A DNA stretch of 64,000 bases from Dittrichia graveolens (Eukaryota > Streptophyta > Magnoliopsida > Asterales > Asteraceae), in contig JARJIL010000001.1 in assembly GCA_038502395.1 (NCBI GenBank), positions 106,968,994 through 107,032,993 of the forward strand, read 5' to 3'. The translations under genes were made by a program, and so were the position numbers. Below, piece after piece: positions 56,088 to 64,000 of the stretch. Position 1 is the stretch's first letter; every line of letters begins with the position of its first letter. The notes beneath the pieces are model-generated. The model had not been told where the DNA came from and did not search any database. It worked only from the letters and a program-made list of their open reading frames with translations.

Positions 56088-57160
56088 AAACTTCCAAGAG
56101 AATTCTAAAAAGGATTCTAGGAGTGGTAAGGGGCATAGCATATGGTGATCAAGCCTTGGTTTTGAGTCCTAGCCCCTTCAATTTTGTGTATTTTTAACTT
56201 TTGTAGCATGTGATTTTTTTAATAGGCTAATTATATTATATTATTTACTATTAATATAGAATATTATTTTTTGTTATATATTGTTATAGATGTATATTGT
56301 CAACTAAATTATTTATTTGGTATTATTTTTATAATAATATTGCTTAATATTTGTCGCTCTTTTTATACTCCAGCTCGTATCATTTTATTACTTTTGTTTT
56401 TTATTTTTTTATAACAAGATAAAACAATTGTTTTGTATTACAAAGCTTTACTATATTATTTGTAATTCTTTAGACTATGAAATGTTTATTGTAAACTTTA
56501 AGTCAATGATTTTTTTAGGTAGATGTATTTATAAAAACTAAAAAGGATAAAATTAGAATGACTTTATAATATAATTTTCTTAAATCAATTTTTTAATATA
56601 GAAACATATAGTTGTATATATAAAATCAAATGACTAAATTTTATATAGTTACACAAACAATTATATAACCAAAAAATTTGCAGGAAAATAATCTTCACAG
56701 ATAAGTATTTTAAACTGTACATTTTACACAAACATGACTTAGATGAAGATTTAGTTTTCTTTTTTATTTCTCGATTTTACTGGTGTTTTTTTTCTTTAAA
56801 AACATACGTCACATGTTATTAAGGTGTAGTATATAGTATAGGTTATTAGTTATGTTTTTTTCTTTCTTTTTCTTTTTTTGTCTTATTAAAAGCAATTTTT
56901 TATGTATAAAACATGACAATAAATAATTACAATATAAAAGATAAGTTGTTAAGGTTAGAAAGTTTAGGTTTTGGGTTTTTAAGTTTCGGTTTTGGATATA
57001 AAACCTATGTAACCTTAAAATGTTAATTATTTCTAAGTTTATATATCTTGAAGTCAGACCTATGTATGTTTAGAATGAGTTTATTCCTTTTGTTATTTGT
57101 GTTTTTGTTTGTTCTATTTTTCTATTTCTTCCCTTTTTTTAAGTTTTGATCTAGGGTTTA

Positions 57161-57193
<33 letters not shown>

Positions 57194-57198
57194 ATATG

Positions 57199-57230
<32 letters not shown>

Positions 57231-58080
57231 CCTAACATTACTCTTTTTCCTCTTTGAATATTTTTTTGTTATTGGGATGCTTTATTTGTTCTATTTGTTT
57301 CATAATTCAAAATATATAGTTAATTCTATGTTCTTCTTGTCTATTTTACCATCAATTTAAAATCTATAATTAATTTTATTACTCTTTTTTGTTTTGTTAC
57401 TTTGTAATTTTTTAAAATATTTTTCTTATTACTATGAATATTTATATATTGATCATATATTTACAATCAATTTAAAATCTATAATTAATTTTATAGCTTT
57501 TTTTTTGTTTTGTTACTTTGTAATTTTTTAAAATATTTTCCTTATTACTATGAATATTTATATATTGATCATAGATGTGACATTCAATCTAATTATTTAT
57601 TTTGTTTTAGTAACAAAAAATTATATTTATAAACCATGTCGTAACACATGAATAAAGAAGTCTTACCTTTTTAACATTTTATACTGACATCTTTTTTATC
57701 AACTTATACCAAGAAAATCCATATATTAAGTAGTTTTTGTTGACAACTTTTAGATCATGATTAGGCCAAAAAGAGGTTGTATATATTTTTTAGTAATGAA
57801 ATAGGCTCTCGTTGTTTAAATATTTTACGTAGTTTCGAGATACACAGAAGCTAAATTAATTACTTTTAAAAAATTCAAGCAATTCAATTGTTTTAAGTTT
57901 CATATCTAAATTCAATTTACCATTTTGCGTAAGTGGTCTAAATATTTATCTTTTTGATTTTTTAGTAAAAAACAGTAAATGAATAATCTAATCAAACTTG
58001 ATTAAAAAATAATTAATCCCTCACGCAAAGCACACTAGTTTGGTATTAAAATCCTCAAAAGACGGAGGCAAAAATGAAGT
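56087..58080. other. AT-rich intergenic stretch; no gene
   Basis: Very AT-rich. It contains a (TATG)n/(TA)n tract at 57,160-57,228 and a tandem duplication at 57,351-57,580. The 87-codon ORF at 57,097 is low complexity (YICMYVCMYV) and not credible. Confidence 0.6.
57351..57580. repeat. 115-bp tandem duplication
   Basis: ATCAATTTAAAATCTATAAT begins at 57,351 and again at 57,466; both units end near TATATTGATCATA. Confidence 0.9.
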
Positions 58081-58502
58081 GTCACATAAAGTCACAAATC
58101 AGCAGAAAATGTCACTGAAAAGTACAAAATCAGTCATAGCAGTGTCTTGATGTTTACCTACACTTTTATTTTTAACGACGAGTTATTGTTAGTGGGTGGG
58201 TCCGCAGTGACATCCATAAAGGATAGTATGTGAACCCCAAGCCACGATCCTGAGGGGATAAACCCCACTCCTCCACCACCAACAGTGTAGGTAAAGGTGC
58301 CGTAGGTGAAATACATATATCTACAGACAAACGGTGGCTGTGGTATTCACTTTGATCCTTCTGTGACACAACTTATCTTTAAGTCACAATCTCTATATCT
58401 TTCCTCAAGAATACGGTATTGCTGTTTTTATATTTATCATTGCCGCTAAGGCTCTTCATGTGGCTCTAACTGAAGCACCTTTTAAATATAAGGGATATAA
58501 TT
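58081..58502. other. Unassigned, less AT-rich stretch
   Basis: A 65-codon minus-strand ORF (58,172-58,369) exists but matches nothing I know. The block 58,190-58,360 is GC-richer than its surroundings and might be a gene relic or a TE piece. Confidence 0.3.
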
Positions 58503-59110
58503 CTTAGCAAGTTTGCGTTGATGAGTATTCTTCAATCCGGTTCTAGACAACTTGACCCAGACCCGTCAATAATATCATATACTCTTAAGAGCAGATAATC
58601 AAAACAAATCAAAGAGATCACATAACATGCATGCTGATCGGACTCAATTGTGATGATTATTAATTAATTAGAAAAATGAACTTAGTCTGGGGTTGAGTTG
58701 TATATCTATTACCTTAACAACACTTGTGAGTGCAGTCTTTAGTTCTGCTGCTTTGAAACTGATCATGGGATGATTATTAGTCGAGCATCTTACACTGGAA
58801 AGTACGCATGTTACTGTTGCCATAATTGAGTGTGTGTCGTTGTGATCTTAAACTCATTAGTTAGTTTGTTAGAGCTTTTATAACAAAAATAGTCAAAGTT
58901 GCGCGCCACATGCAGTACACTTGATCGAATAGCTAGCTAGCTATGCCATTATTAATCATTATAATATAATTTAATTTTTTTGGCTTCACGGACGACGATA
59001 ACAAAAAGTACTAACCACAAATTAATGAAGATAAATTATCCTAAGTGTTTGTTTGTTTGTTTGTTTCCTATATATGATATTTGATTTAATTATTAAACGT
59101 TGAACCTGGA
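58503..59110. repeat. Segment also present at 1,772-3,100 (right copy)
   Basis: The uninterrupted counterpart of the left copy: it has a single GATCGGAC where the left copy carries the 731-bp MITE. It differs by small indels, including a CTAGCTAGCTAG-containing insert near 58,930. Confidence 0.9.
58713..58823 (-). CDS. Candidate first exon (37 codons), right copy
   Basis: Identical by eye to 2,712-2,822: an ATG at 58,823 opens MATVTCVLSS, and the last codon AAG precedes GTAATAG. The start is plastid-transit-like. It lies 3.1 kb upstream of CCD exon 1 on the same strand and ends in phase 0, as exon 1 does, so it could splice to CCD exon 2 at 55,134 as an alternative first exon. Equally it may be the relic of a lost paralogue. 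No other exon of such a gene is visible between 55,575 and 58,712. Confidence 0.4.
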
Positions 59111-59117
59111 GTTGCAG

Positions 59118-59142
59118 GTATATATATATATATATATATATA
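59118..59142. repeat. (TA)n microsatellite
   Basis: A short TA run between the duplicated segment and the next LTR. Confidence 0.9.
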
Positions 59143-59165
59143 AAGCATTTAAGTCTTTTGTTTAA

Positions 59166-60721
59166 TGTAACATCCTTAAAACGGACTAAACGTGATACGT
59201 TGATTATTTAATTTAATTAAATAATATTTATATATTTTAGAAAATGACATAAAATGATATAAAATATGAAAATAATAAATAAATGGGTTATTAAAAATAT
59301 TAATAAAAATAGATAAAGATTATAAAATATCGAACGGTTTCAAACGAGGATTCCAAAATATCCTCGTTAGTTGAAACGGTTAAACGAGAGACGAGTTGTA
59401 AGTTGAAAAAGGGAACAAAATACCCACTTGTAAATAATTTTTACCCACAAGTCGGTTTGGTCTTATCTCCCTCATCAGACACACACGTTTACACACACAT
59501 TCAAGTTCTTTCTTCCTGTTCTTGCAAAGTAGAAGAAGAAAACATCAAGGAGATCATCCAAGATACAAATTCAAGCTGCAAATTGAAGAATTAATCAGCC
59601 CTAATTCCCATCTTCATCATCTCTATCACTTGTAAGCTTTATCTCCATGATTTTTCTTCATTCTTGATTTTGGGTTTTTGAAAGAAAACTCACTAAGCTT
59701 TGTTCCAGCAGTGAATTAAGGCTTAGAATCACTCCAGATCAGTTTCTAATCATCCTTTGACCATTGTAAGTTCATATTCATATATCCGTGTTCTTATTAT
59801 GTTCTTCAAGACTTGAAATTCTAGGTTTCATGTAGGTTCTTTGATTTAGCAATCAAGAACTGAAATTTATGATTGAAATAGGTTCTAATATCATTTCTAA
59901 GTACATAGGAATCAATTCCATGAATTAAAGTAGTGATCTTGATGAGTTTTGAATTTTGGCTCAAATTGGTCAAAATTGGTCAAATACGGGTCAAACTGAT
60001 TTTGACCTTCGAGAATTGAAATTTAGTGTTCTAATTGTTACTATAACTTGTTAGGATTGATTAGAACTCATATCGTGGATTAGAAGTGGTGTTTTTGCAT
60101 AAATCCAAGAATTGGCCTAAATGGGTCAAAATGGCCAAAATAAGGTCAAACTGTTTTTACACATCAAGAACTGATTTTTAAGGTTCTAATAGGTTCATAT
60201 GACTTGTATGAATTGATTAGAACATTGGTTTTGAATTGAAATGGTAGTTTTGCTTGAAATGACTAAAATAGTGAAAATTAAGCCATAAATAGGCAAGAAA
60301 TTGGAAAATGGTATCAAACAATGACTTTAAAGGTTTTGTTTAATTGCAACACCTTCAATACATCATATTAGATGTATATGGTGTGTTGCAAGTGTTAGAA
60401 TTGGTCAATACCAAGTTTTGGCCAAAATGCGCACTCCTTTGTCCATTTAATTGTGATTTTCATATGAATTTATTGGATAGGAGTTTTTGATGTTAGAAAG
60501 CTTCCACAAGTGTCAAATGGTCATATGGAACACTAGAATTTTACTAAAGTTGATTTGGAGTTGAAATGGGGTAAATTGGCACTGCTGTGCAAAAGCAAGG
60601 AAAATTGCACTACAGCACGGGACGCGTCGCGTCCAACACTGGCCGTGTCGGGTCAGCCCTGTTTTTGCACAAGGTGCTGTTTTGCGTTGTTTGTTCGCGT
60701 GTTGTGTTTGGACTATTATAA
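59166..60721 (+). mobile_element. Gypsy-type LTR, 5' part, broken by E5
   Basis: Starts TGTAACATCC. After an AT-rich part comes a TTCTTTCTTCC leader-like tract near 59,505. A stretch with CAAAATTGGTCAAA-type repeats follows, and a GC-rich palindrome GGGACGCGTCGCGTCC at 60,619, like the motifs in the LTR at 17,284. It stops at 60,721, where E5 begins; the remainder would lie beyond the window. Confidence 0.65.
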
Positions 60722-62359
60722 TGTGACGACCGCGATTTCCCAAAATTTATCATTTACAAAAATATCTTGCCATTTTATCAGAAAACATGCAACGGAAGTT
60801 TTAGCCATAAAATACATCTTACCGAAACGATAAGAGATTACATCAGTTTGAAAATCACGATATCACGTTCATAAACATTAATCATAAAGACATAAGTTGT
60901 TTGATGTGATAAAACAAAATGGTATCATCTAAGACGGTACACTACCCAAAGTCCCTGTCTCATAAGCAAACTCTAAGCAACCTGCACGAGTACAAGACAC
61001 ATTTCAAGAAACAAGTGTCAGCTTAAAGCCTCGTGAGTCAATAGAGTTAAGAAAAGATTCAATTAAAACATAACATACTTTAAGCGGTAATATCAAAATA
61101 AATAATAATCCATTCCCGCCCATTCATATAGTTGACCAACCCCATCATTTGACATTTAGCACATAACGGTCAACTAATCATAGTACCTCAAACAATTATT
61201 TCATATACTCCGTTATCGTAATTCTTTAAATCATAACTATCGTCATCATCACAATCATCATTAATGGTCTAGGGATATTATCTTAAACCAAGATATAGAC
61301 CCGGTTCACGAGTTACGTTATTACCCGTCTAAGAATCATTAGAGCGCGACTTCCAATAATTATTAGACTGCAACATCTCCCGCTATCGTTACTCCGGCGA
61401 CGTGGTATACAACGTATTCCACAATGCCGTTAAGGTGAAGTACTAACGGTGTTTTACCTCTTACACCTCCTCACACCCGCATGATATTTAATAAGGTACA
61501 ACCTCTAGTACCAAATATCATTCCAATGAGTATAAATACATCATCACGTTGTCCCAGACTTGTCATGAACGCCCGGTAACCCACAAATGGCTAGCACTTT
61601 TCCTAGAAGGTTCAAACTAATAGGCATCATTAATAAGGATTGGACTACCCCCATCCCAAGGTCTCGTAAATAAATATTACGTTAAAACTCATAACTTCAT
61701 AACATAGCATAATCATCATACGATTTCATAACACGTAACAATCATATATATATATATATATCACATATTTCATGCATAGGTAATATATAAACACATATTA
61801 CCATTTTATAGTAAATCATTACTTTTGAAAATATATCATTTTTGTCTAGTACTCGGTTTTGAGAAATATTGAACTCACCTTAGTCCAGATAACGAAACAC
61901 ACGAGCTTGAAAAGACAAATAACGCTCACGGATCGTCAAGAACGCGAACTCAAACGCCACAAATAACCTATTGAAGGTTACTACGTTAAAAACACGATCC
62001 AAAGATTCTAGAGAAGTTTAAACTAGCTTAGAATACTTAGACATGCAAAATAACAACTCCCGACCAAAGATTATCGCTTCACGTGCTTAGAAACTCCATA
62101 AAAATGCATAAACTGGACATGCATGTAACCTAAACATCTTCATAGTCGAAATAGAAGCGTAAGATTAAGGAAATATACCTCTTGGATCAATTCTCGCAAA
62201 ACCTCGATCGAAGCTATGCTCGTAACAATATTTTTCGGTCTCCCGTAACTTCTATACGAGTACAAACGAGACTCTGCTCAAAGTACCTCACTATTTCCTC
62301 ACTGTGTTTTCTCTATTTTTTGTAACTCCTTCTATCTACTCTCTATATATAGAGATCGA

Positions 62360-62413
<54 letters not shown>

Positions 62414-62851
62414 GAGTCTGTAAAAGTAAAAGCTGCAAAAAAAGGAAAACCATGCGTAAAAGCAACCCACTCACGTGGTGAATTCAATTGGAATTCAAGT
62501 TGAATTCACAAGTTACACTTAGGCCCCCTTAATTTACACTTTCAGTCCTTTTAGTTAGGTTTGAATTTTATTAAACCTTCAACCTTAATCTTTTAATTTA
62601 ATTTCTTTCTACGACGTAATTTAATAACTCTATTTAAATATCTATCCTCAAACTCCTTGAATACAAAGTATATAAATATATATTGGCAGTATTATTATAC
62701 GTATAATACTAATATATATACGCGTATCTTAGGAGTAAAAACATTCTTAATATATTCAAAGAAAATATATTTCTATTATTTGTATATCCTTAAATTCCAT
62801 AAATATATAATTCACGTGTAAGAATTTTTACAATATTTTCAGGTCGTTATA
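60722..62851 (-). repeat. E5 3' LTR
   Basis: 2,130 bp, TGTGACGACC...GGTCGTTATA, close to the solo LTR at 30,353-32,482. The final bases read TATA where the relative has TACA. Confidence 0.93.
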
Positions 62852-62890
62852 ACTCTCTCCCACTTAAAAAGATTCCGTCCTCGGAATCGA

Positions 62891-64000
62891 CTAAGAAAAC
62901 AGCTGGGGATACCTAGTCTTCATCTCATCTTCGGTTTCCCACGTCATATCCCCACCGTGCTTATTTTTCCATTGTACTTTCACTAGTTTCACCCGTTTCT
63001 TTCGAAGTTGTTTGACCTTATGATCCAAGATTGCGACGGGTTCTTCGATCAACTTCTTACTTTCGTCAAAGCGGAGTTCGTCCAGAGGTAGCATACTTGG
63101 TTCCTCGGCCAAGCATTTTCGTAAATAGCATACATGGAACACATTGTGTATTCCTTCCAACTCTTGTGGCAACTCAAGTTTGTAAGCTTGCTCTCCAACA
63201 CGTTCAAGTATAAAAAACGGACCGATAAAACGAGGTCCAAGCTTACCCCGTTTCCCAAAACGGATAATACCCTTCCAGGGCGAGACCTTCAACATTACTT
63301 TCTCACCGACTTCAAAAGTTTTGGGTCGGTGCTTCTTGTCGGAGTATTTCTTTTGTCTTTCCCGAGCTACCCTTAAACGTTCACGGGCCACTTTTACCTT
63401 ATCTGCAGTGAGCTGAGCAATCTCCGGACCCGCAAACTGCTTTTCACCCGGTTCTAACCAACAGGTAGGAGTGCGACATTTTCTACCATAAAGCATTTCA
63501 AACGGAGCCATACCAATACTTGCATGATAAGTGTTGTTGTATGCGAATTCTACTAGAGGTAAGTGAGAATCCCAACTTCCGCCATACTCTATCACGCAAG
63601 CTCTTAACATATCTTCCAAAGTTTGAATCGTTCTTTCGCTCTGGCCGTCCGTCTGAGGATGATACGCCGTGCTCAAGTGCACTCGCGTACCTAATTCCTC
63701 CTGCAATTTGTGCCAAAACCTTGATGCAAACCGGCTATCTCGATCCGAGACAATCGATAAAGGTATCCCATGTCTCGTGACGATCTCGCGAATATACAAC
63801 TTAGCCAAGTTTTCTAACTTTTCGTTCTCCTTGGTGGCTAAAAAGTGAGCACTTTTGGTTAGCCTATCAACAACTACCCAGATCATGTCATTTCCACGAG
63901 CAGTCTTGGGCAACTTGGTAACAAAATCCATGGTGATTTTGTCCCATTTCCATTCTGGTATCTCAAGTTGCTTCAATTCCCCATATGGCTTCTGGTGTTC
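62891..64000 (-). CDS. E5 pol polyprotein, integrase end (partial)
   Basis: Open from the right edge to a TAG at 62,891-62,893, about 370 codons without a stop. The first methionine in view (63,976) is internal. EHQKPYGELKQLEIPEWKWD leads into the integrase core with Asp in TMDFVTKLP, Asp in VSDRDSRF and Glu in TDGQSERTIQTLEDM, all present. The GPY/F-type region (FEVGEKVMLKVSPWKG, GKLGPRFIGPF, HNVFHVCYLRKCL) and a chromodomain-like tail (VQWKNKHGGDMTWETEDEM) follow. This is the best-preserved transposon ORF in the window; it may be active, depending on unseen sequence. Confidence 0.93.
   Translation of the reverse strand, partial: EHQKPYGELKQLEIPEWKWDKITMDFVTKLPKTARGNDMIWVVVDRLTKSAHFLATKENEKLENLAKLYIREIVTRHGIPLSIVSDRDSRFASRFWHKLQEELGTRVHLSTAYHPQTDGQSERTIQTLEDMLRACVIEYGGSWDSHLPLVEFAYNNTYHASIGMAPFEMLYGRKCRTPTCWLEPGEKQFAGPEIAQLTADKVKVARERLRVARERQKKYSDKKHRPKTFEVGEKVMLKVSPWKGIIRFGKRGKLGPRFIGPFFILERVGEQAYKLELPQELEGIHNVFHVCYLRKCLAEEPSMLPLDELRFDESKKLIEEPVAILDHKVKQLRKKRVKLVKVQWKNKHGGDMTWETEDEMKTRYPQLFS

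Larger units (their letters stand above)
60722..64000 (-). mobile_element. Ty3/gypsy element E5, 3' part (continues past the window)
   Basis: The 3' LTR 60,722-62,851 is followed by ACTCTCTCCCACTTAAAAAG, the inverse of a polypurine tract, and by integrase on the minus strand. E5 belongs to the family that left the solo LTR at 30,353. Its other LTR and target duplication lie outside the window. Confidence 0.93.

Noticed and set aside
57097..57360. 87-codon ORF with Tyr/Met/Val repeats
   Set aside because: Low-complexity translation of a TATG/TA tract in AT-rich DNA.

Overview
The window is non-coding-rich plant nuclear DNA. The basis is spliced genes with GT/AG introns, long (TA)n arrays, MITEs, a PIF/Harbinger transposon and many LTR retrotransposons whose primer sites match the 3' end of initiator tRNA-Met (TGGTATCAGAGCC). 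The base composition and element types suit a dicot, perhaps an asterid such as Asteraceae; that placement is an impression, not shown. Only one host gene is clearly intact: an 11-exon carotenoid cleavage dioxygenase (CCD) on the minus strand, 51,426-55,574. Its exons join without any repair into 559 codons, and all four iron-binding histidines are present.

Layout. 1-1,700: an orphan ORF with in-frame tandem repeats and a (TA)n-bounded MITE. 1,770-3,100: a segment also present at 58,503-59,110. Both copies hold an identical 111-nt candidate first exon, and the left copy carries a hAT-like MITE with an 8-bp target duplication whose empty site is the right copy. 2,851-6,616 and 11,532-14,892: a recent direct duplication of about 3.4-3.8 kb. 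Between its copies lies a decayed PIF/Harbinger element (transposase plus Myb-like gene). 14,427-16,330: a foldback element with several dozen AAAATGATAAC-type repeats. 17,284-19,980: a Ty3/gypsy LTR and gag start, cut off by another MITE.

21,102-51,007 is one nested stack. A minus-strand Copia element (E1, 455-bp LTRs, TSD ATTAC) carries a plus-strand Copia element (E2, TSD CTATA) in its 3' LTR and a minus-strand Copia element (E3, TSD CTATC) in its RNase H region. The 5' LTR of E2 in turn holds a complete minus-strand gypsy element (E4, TSD GAGAA) and a 2,130-bp solo LTR. Subtracting the insertions gives LTR lengths that match their partners: 455 and 455 bp for E1, 855 and 856 bp for E2. 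E1 landed about 420 bp beyond the CCD stop codon.

51,013-59,165 is host sequence: the CCD gene, with a Copia-like solo LTR in intron 5, and its AT-rich upstream region. From 59,166 a gypsy-type LTR begins and is broken at 60,722 by gypsy element E5. The integrase ORF of E5 is open to the right edge of the window.

No operon-like cooperation exists here. The functional content is the single CCD gene, which would act on carotenoids or apocarotenoids. The rest is an insertion history that can be read in order from target-site duplications and nesting.
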